Source: Planctomycetota bacterium (lineage in GTDB: Bacteria > Planctomycetota > B15-G4). From it: a DNA stretch of 64,000 nucleotides. Positions 49,844-57,417 of this stretch are shown in pieces (the stretch's first letter is position 1; each line of letters starts with the position of its first letter). The position numbers and the translations under genes are program-made. The notes beneath the pieces were generated by a model that saw only the letters and a program-made list of their open reading frames with translations, did no database searches and had not been told where the DNA came from. The stretch lies in assembly GCA_020638905.1 (NCBI GenBank), contig JACKHP010000010.1:65186-129185 (forward strand), given 5' to 3'.

Positions 49844-50377
49844 ATGCACGCACCGACCCGTCTGCTCGCCGCGCTCGTCTGCCTCGCGAGCCTCGCCTGC
49901 GCGGGCGCGGACGCCGCCCGGCCGACCCTGCTCGCCGAGGCCGACGCCATCGCGCCGCACCTGCTCGGCACGTGGCGCACGAGCACTGCGATCTGCGCCG
50001 CGCACGTCCCGGCCGGCGAGCACGTCCCGGACGTGCCCGAGCACACGATGACGCTCGTCGACGACCCCGCGGCGGTGGCCGACCTGATCGACCCGGTGTC
50101 CGACGGGCTGGACGTGCGGGTCGCGGGCGGGACGCGCGGCCTCCCCAAGTCACCGGTCTTCTTCTTCGGACGGGTGACGACGGGTCGCATGGCCGGCCAC
50201 GCCGCGCTGCTGATGCTCAGCGATGCGCGGTCTCCCGACGGCACCGTCGAGGCGTGGGGCGACTCCGACGAGGCCCTCGTGCGGCTCGAGCTCGCGCGCG
50301 ACGGACGTCCCGACGTCCTGTTCCTGGCGATGGACGGCTTCGACGGACCGCAGGTGGCGTACGAGCGCGCACCGTAG
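49844..50377 (+). CDS. Exported hypothetical protein
   Basis: 177 residues with signal or lipoprotein sequence (LLAALVCLASLACAG). The mature part is short on known motifs: WRTSTAICAAHVPAG, SPVFFFGRVTTGRMAGHAAL, DVLFLAMDGFDG. No family recognised. The ATG follows GGAGAATCGCTCC, a weak SD. Confidence 0.6.
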   Translation: MHAPTRLLAALVCLASLACAGADAARPTLLAEADAIAPHLLGTWRTSTAICAAHVPAGEHVPDVPEHTMTLVDDPAAVADLIDPVSDGLDVRVAGGTRGLPKSPVFFFGRVTTGRMAGHAALLMLSDARSPDGTVEAWGDSDEALVRLELARDGRPDVLFLAMDGFDGPQVAYERAP

Positions 50378-50449
50378 GCGAGTCCCGGCAGCACGCGCCG
50401 GAGTGCGCGCCGCACGAGCGACGCCGGACACACCCGCAGGCCTCGGCGG

Positions 50450-50455
50450 TACACT
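50450..50455 (+). promoter_or_regulatory. Putative -10 element TACACT
   Basis: ggTACACTtg, 27 bp before the ATG at 50483. Member of the TANNNT series. Confidence 0.4.
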
Positions 50456-50482
50456 TGCGGCGCCGCACGGGGAGTCGTCCGC

Positions 50483-50929
50483 ATGGCCGTCCGCGTCCAC
50501 AAGCCCGATCGCGCTCGCGCGGAGGAGCCCTCGCGCACGCGGTCGCCGACGCGTGCGCCGTTCGAGGTGCTCGCCGCGCGCGTGCTCGGCGTGGCCCTGC
50601 CGCTGCTCGAGGTCGCCCGGCGCCGCACCGACTTCTCCGACGTGCCGGCGTACGTCGACGACTTCATCGCCGGCGCGTTCCTGCTGTGGGCGGCGCGCAA
50701 CGTGTCACGCGGGCGCCGTCACGGACGCGCGCAGCTCGCGGCCGCGTGGGGCGTGCTGTGCGGCGGCCTCTACTCCAGCGTCTTCGGACAACTCGCCGTC
50801 ACGTCCGCGAACGACGTCTCGGGCCTGCCGAACGGCGTGGTCGTCGCGATCAAGCTGGCGCTCGCGGCGCTGGCCGTCGCGTGCCTGCTGCTCACCGTCC
50901 ACCGCACGACGCGGGACGTCGCGCCGTGA
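50483..50929 (+). CDS. Membrane protein of unknown function
   Basis: 148 residues, basic Arg-rich N-terminus, then three or four helices (about residues 30-45, 60-75, 88-110 and 122-140). VDDFIAGAFLLWAARNVSRGRR and LAAAWGVLCGGLYSSVFG are visible. No domain recognised. It is 46 bp upstream of the DoxX-like gene and may share its transcript. Confidence 0.65.
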   Translation: MAVRVHKPDRARAEEPSRTRSPTRAPFEVLAARVLGVALPLLEVARRRTDFSDVPAYVDDFIAGAFLLWAARNVSRGRRHGRAQLAAAWGVLCGGLYSSVFGQLAVTSANDVSGLPNGVVVAIKLALAALAVACLLLTVHRTTRDVAP

Positions 50930-50975
50930 TCCCCGACGGGACGCCGGAGAGCGCGTCCCGTTCCAAGGAGTCCCC

Positions 50976-51419
50976 ATGAACCGCATGGTGCTCGTCGAAC
51001 GCGTGCTGCTGGGTGTCCCGCTGGTGGTCTTCGGGGCCGCGGGACTGTTCACGGTGCTGCCCGATCCGCATGCGGCGTGGGAGGGCAACGACGCCTTCGC
51101 GCCCGCGGCGAAGGACCTCCTCCTGGCCCTGTGGGACAGCGGCTTCCTCATGACGAGCGTGTGCGTCGTGCACCTGCTCGCGGGCCTGCTGCTGCTCGGC
51201 AACCGCTTCGTGCCGCTGGCGCTGGCGATGCACCTGCCGGTGAGCGTCGAGATGACGCTCTTCCACCTGACCCTCGATCCGGGGACGGGCGCCATGGCGT
51301 ACGCCGTGCTGCTGCTGAACCTGGTGTTGATCGTGGCCTACCGGGGCGCGTACGCCGGACTGCGGACGGCCCGCTGGGCGCCCGACCCGGTGGCCGATCT
51401 TCCCGATCTGGCGTCTTGA
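50976..51419 (+). CDS. DoxX-like membrane protein
   Basis: 147 residues with four helices and the N-terminus VLLGVPLVVFGAAGLFTVLP, which fits the DoxX-like family. The third helix holds MTSVCVVHLLAGLLLLGNRF. The SD AAGGAG lies seven bases before the ATG. Role unclear; relatives act with oxidoreductases. The -35 of the SnoaL-tetR promoter starts inside its 3' end. Confidence 0.72.
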   Translation: MNRMVLVERVLLGVPLVVFGAAGLFTVLPDPHAAWEGNDAFAPAAKDLLLALWDSGFLMTSVCVVHLLAGLLLLGNRFVPLALAMHLPVSVEMTLFHLTLDPGTGAMAYAVLLLNLVLIVAYRGAYAGLRTARWAPDPVADLPDLAS

Positions 51420-51456
51420 CGTGAGACTTGCGTCTCGCAATGATACGTGCATCTCA
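51416..51456 (+). promoter_or_regulatory. Promoter and tandem TetR operators of SnoaL-tetR operon
   Basis: -35 TTGACG (51416-51421), 17 bp spacer, -10 AATGAT (51439-51444). The spacer holds an imperfect palindrome TGAGACTTGCGTCTC (51422-51436). A second copy TGATACGTGCATCTC (51441-51455) starts 19 bp later. They share 12 of 15 positions. The 13-bp palindrome TTGCGTCTCGCAA (51428-51440) overlaps copy one. Typical layout for self-repressing TetR operons. Confidence 0.6.
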
Positions 51457-51470
51457 ACGAGGCGATCGCC

Positions 51471-51911
51471 ATGCAGACACGGACCAAGACCCTGACCCCC
51501 GCGCAGATGGACGAGGCGATGGACCGCCACTTCGGGTTCGAGGCGGCCGACGACATCGACGGCGTGCTGTCGACCCTGACCCCCGACGCCGAGCACGACA
51601 TCGTCGGCTCGCCCGGCGGCCCGACCCGCGGGCGCGAACCCGCCCGAGCGTTCTACGAGCAGATGTACCGTGACCTCGCGAACGGTCGGATCACGACGAA
51701 GCGCCGCCTGTACGGCGACGGCTTCCTGGTCGACGAGTCGTTCTGGGAGGGCACGGCGCAGGGCACGCCGTTCGGCCTCGAGGGTCGCGGTCGCCCGATC
51801 GCGTTCCGCCTGTTGCACGTGATGGAGTTCTCCGACGACGGCCTCATCGCGCGCGAGAACTGCTGGATCGACCTGTCCGCCGTCCTGCAGCAGTTGCCGC
51901 AGGACGGATGA
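51471..51911 (+). CDS. SnoaL-like protein in tetR operon
   Basis: 146 residues from ATG 51471 (a GTG at 51447 is possible but would lie inside the second operator copy). NTF2-like fold: FGFEAADDIDGVLSTLTPDAEHD, YEQMYRDLANGRITTKRRL, LLHVMEFSDDGLIARENCWID. Its stop overlaps the tetR start (ATGA). Likely the gene controlled by the TetR regulator; substrate unknown. Confidence 0.82.
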   Translation: MQTRTKTLTPAQMDEAMDRHFGFEAADDIDGVLSTLTPDAEHDIVGSPGGPTRGREPARAFYEQMYRDLANGRITTKRRLYGDGFLVDESFWEGTAQGTPFGLEGRGRPIAFRLLHVMEFSDDGLIARENCWIDLSAVLQQLPQDG

Positions 51912-52600
51912 GCGCGCGCAAGAGCGGAGCGGGCGCCGCGGGTCCGGCCGCTTCGCCTGCCGGGGACGCGAGATCGTCGCGGACGTCCGGCGGGGGGCGC
52001 GCGAACCAGCGTCTGCGCACACGCAAGGAACTGCTGGCCGCCGCGGCGCGCCTCATGCGCGAGGGTGAGCACGCGCCCACCCTCGAGGACGTGGCGAAGG
52101 AGGCACTCGTCTCGCGCGCGACGGCGTACCGCTACTTCCCGAGCATCGAGGCGCTGCTCGTCGAGGCGCCGCTGGACGCCGAGGTGCCGGCCGCCGACGC
52201 GCTCTTCGCCGACGTGACCACGCTCGATCCCGCCGAACGCGTCGACCTGGCGGAGGCCGCCCTGCACGCCATGTGCTACGCGAACCAGGCCCAGCTCCGC
52301 GCGCTGCTGGCCGAGTCGCTGAAGGCCGAGCCCGGCACCCGGGACGACGACCGTCCGCTGCGGCAGAACCGCCGGCTCGCGCTCATCGAGGCGGCCCTCG
52401 CGCCGACGCGCGGACGCTTCGACGACGAGACGTACGAACGCCTGTGCGCCGCGCTCTCGCTCGTCTTCGGACTCGAGTCGATGATCGTCTTCAGCGACGT
52501 CCATCCGCTCGAGCCGGATGCGGCGCGCGCGGTCAAGAGCTGGACGGCGCGCGCCCTCGTGCGCGCGGCGCTCGACGACGCGTCCGAGGCCCGGCGCTGA
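51908..52600 (+). CDS. TetR-family transcriptional regulator
   Basis: 230 residues. A disordered, Ala/Gly-rich N-tail is followed by the TetR HTH (RTRKELLAAAARLMREGEHA, VAKEALVSRATAYRYFPSIE) and a helical ligand domain. The 4-bp overlap with the SnoaL gene and two palindromes in their shared promoter make self-repression likely. Inducer unknown. Confidence 0.88.
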   Translation: MSARKSGAGAAGPAASPAGDARSSRTSGGGRANQRLRTRKELLAAAARLMREGEHAPTLEDVAKEALVSRATAYRYFPSIEALLVEAPLDAEVPAADALFADVTTLDPAERVDLAEAALHAMCYANQAQLRALLAESLKAEPGTRDDDRPLRQNRRLALIEAALAPTRGRFDDETYERLCAALSLVFGLESMIVFSDVHPLEPDAARAVKSWTARALVRAALDDASEARR

Positions 52601-52687
52601 GGCACGCGTCGCGGCCTCGGGCGGGCCCACCGAGTGCCGTCGGCGGGTCGTCCGTGCACCGCGCGTGAGTCGGCCTCGTCTCCGAGG

Positions 52688-52693
52688 TAGTCT
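52688..52693 (+). promoter_or_regulatory. Putative -10 element TAGTCT
   Basis: ggTAGTCTcg, 61 bp before the ATG of the MscS-type channel. Member of the TANNNT series. Confidence 0.35.
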
Positions 52694-52754
52694 CGACCCA
52701 CGCCGGGACGGGACGCGCACTCCGCGCACCCTGTCCGTCCCGCGGGAGGGTCGC

Positions 52755-55700
52755 ATGCAGCGCGCGAGGCGAACGACGTCTGCCGTGCTCGCGGTGCTGC
52801 TGTGGGTCGTCGTGGCGACCGCGTCGCTCGCGGCCCAGGACGCGCCCTCCACCGACGCTCCGCTCTCGCGCGCGTCGATCCAGGCCGCGCTCGAGGAGGC
52901 GCGCGCGTCGACGACGCTCCCCGAGGCCGACCTGCAGCGCGTCGAGTCGCTCATGAAGGACGCGCTGGCGCACCTCGACCGCGCCGAAGGCTGGCGCGCA
53001 CGCGCCGCAGAGCTCGCCACCCAGACGGCCGAGGCGCCCGAGCTCGCGAAGAGCCTGCGCGAGTCGCTGCGCAACGCCGCGCCCGTCGCGAGTCCGGTGC
53101 CGCCGGACCCGCCCACGATCGAGCGTGTGCAGCCGCTCGTCGACGTGGCCGAGGCCGACGCCGCGAAGGCGCGCAAGCGCGTCGACGACCTCGAGGCCGA
53201 GCGCCGCACCCAGGACGAGCAGCGCGCGAACCTGCCGCAACAGCTGGCCGACGTCCAGTCGCAGGTCGAGGCGGTCGAGACGGAGATCGCGGCGGCCGGC
53301 GACGGGCCGTTCCTCGAGCCGTTGCCCAACGCGCAGTTCGTCGAGCGCCTCACGCGCCGCGACGCGCTGGCCGCCGAACTCGACGTACGCCAACGCGAGC
53401 TGCTGGCCTCCGACGTGCTCTCCGACCTGCTCGACGCACGGCACGAGGTCGCGGTGCGCGACAAGAACCGCGCCGAGGAGACGCTGCGTCTGTGGCGCGA
53501 TCTGCTCAACGACGTGCGCGCCGAGGACGCCCGCCGCGCCGCCGCCGAGGCCCAGCGGGCCGAGCAGGACCTCATCGACGGCGATCCGCGCATCAAGGAG
53601 CTGGCCGAGAAGAACGCCGCGCTGGTGGCGCGCCGCACCGGCCCCGAGGGCCTGGCGGCCAAGATCAAGGAGGTCACCGAGCTCGCCGACCAGGTCGACG
53701 ACGCGCTCTCGTCGGTGCAGCACGACTTCGACGGCGTCAAGGAGAAGGTCGACAACGTCGGTCTGACCCCGGCGGTCGGCATCCTGCTGCTCGACGTCAA
53801 GCGCAAGCTCGGCGACCTGCGCGTGCACGAGGAACGCGTCGCCCAGCGCGAGGACGAGATCGCCGACGCGCAGCTGCAGCGCATCGTCGTGCGCGAGATG
53901 CACGACCAGCTCGCCGACCTCGACGACGTCGTGCGCCGCAAGGTCGAGGACCTCGGCATCGCCCCCGGCTCGCCGACGTACGAGACGGTCGAGCGCACCG
54001 TGCGCGACCTCTACGAGCGCCGCAAGGAGACGCTGTCGGTCCTGCGCGGGGAGTACAAGACGTGGTTCGAGCAGCTCGAGGAGCTCGACACCGACGAACG
54101 GCGGTTGGTCGACCTCAGCAAGCAGCTCGCCAGCTACCTCGACGAGCGCGTGCTGCGCGTGCGCACCGCGCCTCCGTTGCACTCCGACGACTCCCTCGTG
54201 TCGAACCTGGCCGGGGCCGTCGAGTGGCTCACCGACGGCGAGGGCTGGACGGACATCGTCCACGCCGTGACCACGCGCGGTCCGGCGAGGCCGGGCAGCG
54301 AGGTGATCGGCCTGCTGCTGCTGCTGGGGCTCGTGCTGCTGCGCCCGACGTTCGTGCGGCGCATCGGCGAGATGGCCGACCTCGTGGGACGCCTGCGCAC
54401 CGACCGCTACGTCTACACCGTGCACACCGCGGTCATGACCGTCCTGCTCGCGGCGCCCCCGGCGCTCGCGCTGTGGCTGGTCGCGGGACTGGTCGAGCCG
54501 GCGACGGGGTCGACCGAGCTGGGCGCGGCCGTCGCGACGGGATTGCGCACCTCCGCGCTGGCGTGGTTCCTGGTCGAGATCGTCGCGAAGGTGTGCCGCC
54601 CGCGCGGCCTGGCCGAGGAGCACTTCCGCTGGCCCGAGGCGAGCCTGGCCCTGGCGCGTCGGCACCTGCGCTGGTTCATCCCGGTGGCGCTGCCGGCGGT
54701 GTTCCTGGTGTCGGTCGGCGAGTGGTACCACGTCGACAGCTTTCGCGACTCGCTCGGACGGCTGGCGTTCCTCGGCGGACAGCTCGCCATCGCGGCCTTC
54801 TCGCTCATCGTGTTGAACCCGTCGCACGGGGTGCTCGCGCCGGTGATGGCGGCCTTCCCCAACGGTTGGGTCAGCCGGCTGCGCTGGCTGTGGTTCCCGC
54901 TCGCGGTCGCGCTGCCGGTCTCGCTCGCCGTGCAGGCCTACGAGGGTTACTGGTACACCGCGATCCAGCTCCACGAGCGCTTCCGCAGCACGGCCATGCT
55001 CGTGCTGGGCATCGGTCTCTCCCAGGCGATGGTGTTGCGCTGGCTGTTCGTGGCGAGGCGCCAGCTCGCCGTCCAGCAGGCGTTGCGGCGACGCGCGGCG
55101 GCCGAAGCCGAAGAGTCGGGGGAGGGCGCGCACAGCGGTCCGCTGAGCCCCGAGGAGCTGGCCGGGGAGCTCGACATCGACGTGACGGCCGTGTCCGTCC
55201 AGAGCCGGCGGCTGGTGCAGATCGCGGTCATCGTGGCCTTCTTCACCGGCGTGTTCATCGTCTGGGCCGACGTGCTGCCGGCCCTGCGGTACTTCGACCG
55301 GGTGCCGTTGTGGACGCACGCCGTCGAGGTCGAGAAGGTCACGCCGGGCCCCGACGGACGGGAGACGGTGCAGCTCGTGAGCGTGCCCGAGGCGATCACG
55401 CTGGCCGACGTGCTGCTCGCGCTCGCGGCGCTCGGCATGACGATCGCCGCGGCACGCAACGTCCCCGGACTGCTCGAGATCGCGGTGCTGCGGCGGTTGC
55501 CGATGACGCGCGCCGGACGCTACGCGGTGACGTCGATCGCGCGCTACGCCATCGGCATCATCGGCACCTTCCTCGTGTTCGGCGCGATCGGCATCGGCTG
55601 GTCGCAGGTGCAGTGGCTGGCCGCCGCGGTGTCGGTCGGGCTCGGCTTCGGACTCCAGGAGATCTTCGCGAACTTCGTGTCGGGCCTGATCCTGTTCCTC

Positions 55701-56249
55701 GAACGGCCGATCCGCGTGGGTGACACGGTCACGGTGGGCGAGGTCGTGGGACAGGTCACGCGCATCCACATGCGCGCCACGACGATCCAGACCTGGGACC
55801 GCACCGAGCTGGTCGTCCCCAACCGCGAGTTCATCACCGGCGAGCTCGTGAACTGGACGCTGTCCGACTCGACCCTGCGCGTGATCAGCAAGGTGGGCAT
55901 CGCGTACGGGAGCGACACGGAGCTGGCCACCCGGATCCTGAAGTCGGTGGCCGCCGAATGCGACGACGTGCTCGAGGAGCCGGAGCCGCGGGTCGTCTTC
56001 TGCGCGTTCGGCGAGAGCACGCTCGACTTCGAGTTGCGCGTCTTCGTCGACGACCCCGACCTGTACCGCGTGATCCACCACAAGCTGAACATGGAGATCG
56101 ACAGGCGCTTCCGCGAGGCCGGCATCGAGATCGCCTTCCCGCAGCGCGACCTGCACATCCGCTCGTCGAGCGTGCCGCTGTCGCTGGCCGCGAGCTCGAT
56201 CCCCGCGGGCGCCATCGTGCGCGGCGACGCACCCGAAGGCGGCGGCTGA
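52755..56249 (+). CDS. MscK/MscM-type mechanosensitive channel
   Basis: 1164 residues. Signal peptide (SAVLAVLLWVVVATASLA), then a periplasmic coiled-coil region to about 510. Ten or eleven membrane helices follow between 515 and 950. The MscS pore and beta domain is last (AAVSVGLGFGLQEIFANFVSGLILFLERPIRVGDTV). The C-terminal domain includes VVPNREFITGELVNWTL and LRVFVDDPDLYRVIH. Protects against osmotic downshock. Large MscK-like architecture, usual for Gram-negative cells. Confidence 0.92.
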   Translation: MQRARRTTSAVLAVLLWVVVATASLAAQDAPSTDAPLSRASIQAALEEARASTTLPEADLQRVESLMKDALAHLDRAEGWRARAAELATQTAEAPELAKSLRESLRNAAPVASPVPPDPPTIERVQPLVDVAEADAAKARKRVDDLEAERRTQDEQRANLPQQLADVQSQVEAVETEIAAAGDGPFLEPLPNAQFVERLTRRDALAAELDVRQRELLASDVLSDLLDARHEVAVRDKNRAEETLRLWRDLLNDVRAEDARRAAAEAQRAEQDLIDGDPRIKELAEKNAALVARRTGPEGLAAKIKEVTELADQVDDALSSVQHDFDGVKEKVDNVGLTPAVGILLLDVKRKLGDLRVHEERVAQREDEIADAQLQRIVVREMHDQLADLDDVVRRKVEDLGIAPGSPTYETVERTVRDLYERRKETLSVLRGEYKTWFEQLEELDTDERRLVDLSKQLASYLDERVLRVRTAPPLHSDDSLVSNLAGAVEWLTDGEGWTDIVHAVTTRGPARPGSEVIGLLLLLGLVLLRPTFVRRIGEMADLVGRLRTDRYVYTVHTAVMTVLLAAPPALALWLVAGLVEPATGSTELGAAVATGLRTSALAWFLVEIVAKVCRPRGLAEEHFRWPEASLALARRHLRWFIPVALPAVFLVSVGEWYHVDSFRDSLGRLAFLGGQLAIAAFSLIVLNPSHGVLAPVMAAFPNGWVSRLRWLWFPLAVALPVSLAVQAYEGYWYTAIQLHERFRSTAMLVLGIGLSQAMVLRWLFVARRQLAVQQALRRRAAAEAEESGEGAHSGPLSPEELAGELDIDVTAVSVQSRRLVQIAVIVAFFTGVFIVWADVLPALRYFDRVPLWTHAVEVEKVTPGPDGRETVQLVSVPEAITLADVLLALAALGMTIAAARNVPGLLEIAVLRRLPMTRAGRYAVTSIARYAIGIIGTFLVFGAIGIGWSQVQWLAAAVSVGLGFGLQEIFANFVSGLILFLERPIRVGDTVTVGEVVGQVTRIHMRATTIQTWDRTELVVPNREFITGELVNWTLSDSTLRVISKVGIAYGSDTELATRILKSVAAECDDVLEEPEPRVVFCAFGESTLDFELRVFVDDPDLYRVIHHKLNMEIDRRFREAGIEIAFPQRDLHIRSSSVPLSLAASSIPAGAIVRGDAPEGGG

Positions 56250-56289
56250 ACGCGGCCGCCGCGACGCTGGACGCTGCGCCGGCGTGTGC

Positions 56290-56961
56290 CTACGAGCGTG
56301 TCGGGCCCGGACCCCCTTCGCGCGGAGTCGCGGACGTCCGATCGTCGGAGGCGTCCGACGCGACGTCGGTCGCGGGCCGTGCGTCGGACGCCGCGCGGGA
56401 CGCGGGCGCACCGAGTTCCGGGAGCGCGACGAGCGTGCGTTCGCACCATTGCAGGCGCGCCTCGGTCGTGGACAGGGCGGCGTCGAGGGCCGCGTTCTCG
56501 AAGAAGGCCTCGCGCGGGTCGTCGTGGAGGGGTTGCGACGCGAGGCGCTCCCGTTCGGAGATCAGGCGCGCGCGCTCCTGGAGCAGCGCGATGGCGACCG
56601 ACTCGATCGCCCCCCGCGCCGTCGACGCGTCGGCCGCCGCGAGGAAGCGCACGCGGGCGAGCCAGGGCAACTTCTCGGAGCACTCGGAGCGAGTGCCGGA
56701 CCCGCGCTCCGGGTCGTCCAGGGCGTCGACGAGGGCCCTGCGTCCCGCATCGGTGATTGCGTAGATGCGACGCCTCGGTCCCCTGTGGCCCACCCGGCTC
56801 CGGCTGGTCAACAGGCCCCGGCTCTCGAGTCGCCGCAGGGCCGGGTAGATCTGGGACAGCTCGGCATGCCAATAGTGCGACGCCGAGCGGAGGCGTCCGG
56901 CCAGGTCGTACCCCGAGCCATCGTCACGCAGCAGGCCGAGCAGGATCGCGTCCAAGTCCAT
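56290..56961 (-). CDS. PadR-family transcriptional regulator
   Basis: 223 residues. Winged-helix PadR domain first (LDAILLGLLRDDGSGYDLAG, WHAELSQIYPALRRLESRGL), then the Vir-like helical domain and a disordered tail (PATDVASDASDD). The ATG is only six bases from an 8+8-bp palindrome, so autoregulation is probable. No SD; the palindrome contains TATAGT, a likely -10, giving a very short leader. No obvious target gene on the other side. Confidence 0.9.
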   Translation of the reverse strand: MDLDAILLGLLRDDGSGYDLAGRLRSASHYWHAELSQIYPALRRLESRGLLTSRSRVGHRGPRRRIYAITDAGRRALVDALDDPERGSGTRSECSEKLPWLARVRFLAAADASTARGAIESVAIALLQERARLISERERLASQPLHDDPREAFFENAALDAALSTTEARLQWCERTLVALPELGAPASRAASDARPATDVASDASDDRTSATPREGGPGPTRS

Positions 56962-56967
56962 GCACCA

Positions 56968-56989
56968 ACTATAGCAATCTCGCTATAGT
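56968..56989. promoter_or_regulatory. PadR operator palindrome with embedded -10
   Basis: ACTATAGC-N6-GCTATAGT, a perfect 8-bp inverted repeat. Each arm carries TATAGT on one strand, so it could act as a -10 in either direction. It lies six bases before the padR ATG on the minus strand. Confidence 0.6.
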
Positions 56990-57003
56990 GATTGGCTCGA
57001 CGC

Positions 57004-57012
57004 TGTGGACAA
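57004..57012 (-). promoter_or_regulatory. DnaA-box-like site TTGTCCACA (reverse)
   Basis: TGTGGACAA on the plus strand, one mismatch from the DnaA consensus TTATCCACA. It is part of a 12-base sequence GCTGTGGACAAC repeated in inverse orientation at 57173-57184. Confidence 0.4.
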
Positions 57013-57173
57013 CCTGTGGGGACGGTTGGCGGGCGCGAGGCCGATCGCATCGAAGGGCATCGTGACCATGGCCGGATCGACCATTCCGTCGAAACATGGA
57101 TCACGACCCGATTCGTGGAGAGGCGGGTTCAGCACACGCCGTGCCCGACCGGCATGGGGTCTTTATCCAGGAG

Positions 57174-57182
57174 TTGTCCACA
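57174..57182 (+). promoter_or_regulatory. DnaA-box-like site TTGTCCACA
   Basis: Plus-strand TTGTCCACA with GTTGTCCACAGC context, inverse of the site at 57004. A weaker TTATCCAGG lies just before it, near 57163-57171. Confidence 0.4.
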
Positions 57183-57236
57183 GCCCGACGGGGGCGCGAG
57201 GCGCGCCGACGAGCCTGGCCGGGGAGTGCGCGGCAA

Positions 57237-57264
57237 GGCCCCGGATCCGTCGCCGATCCGGGCC
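57237..57264 (+). terminator. Hairpin in intergenic region
   Basis: CCCGGATC/GATCCGGG with a 7-base loop (57240-57262), extended by GGC/GCC around a bulge. No T-tract. Its gene, if any, is not clear; it might end a short RNA from the padR palindrome. Confidence 0.3.
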
Positions 57265-57371
57265 GCGAAGGGTGTCCGGCGAGTGAGGAACAGGTGTGGG
57301 TGGCATGCGCCTCGCGTGGTCGGCCCGCGGCCACCGGAGGCGGAGGTCGGTCGCCCTCGCCCGGCCGGGGC

Positions 57372-57387
57372 GGACGGCCGACCGTCC
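57372..57387 (-). terminator. Hairpin after metallopeptidase gene
   Basis: GGACGG/CCGTCC with a 4-base loop, 30 bases downstream of the minus-strand stop of the metallopeptidase. No T-tract. Confidence 0.35.
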
Positions 57388-57417
57388 CCCACGGAGGCAG
57401 CGGCCGCCGCGCGACGG

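Larger units (their letters stand above)
56962..57417. other. Largest intergenic region
   Basis: 456 bp between padR and the metallopeptidase stop. It holds the palindrome (56968-56989), two DnaA-box-like sites in inverted orientation, a hairpin near 57237-57264 and a second hairpin at 57372-57387. No protein-like open frame is convincing. Confidence 0.5.

Noticed and set aside
57002..57184. Chromosome origin
   Set aside because: Only two or three DnaA-like boxes, no AT-rich unwinding element and no replication genes nearby; kept only as a point to check.
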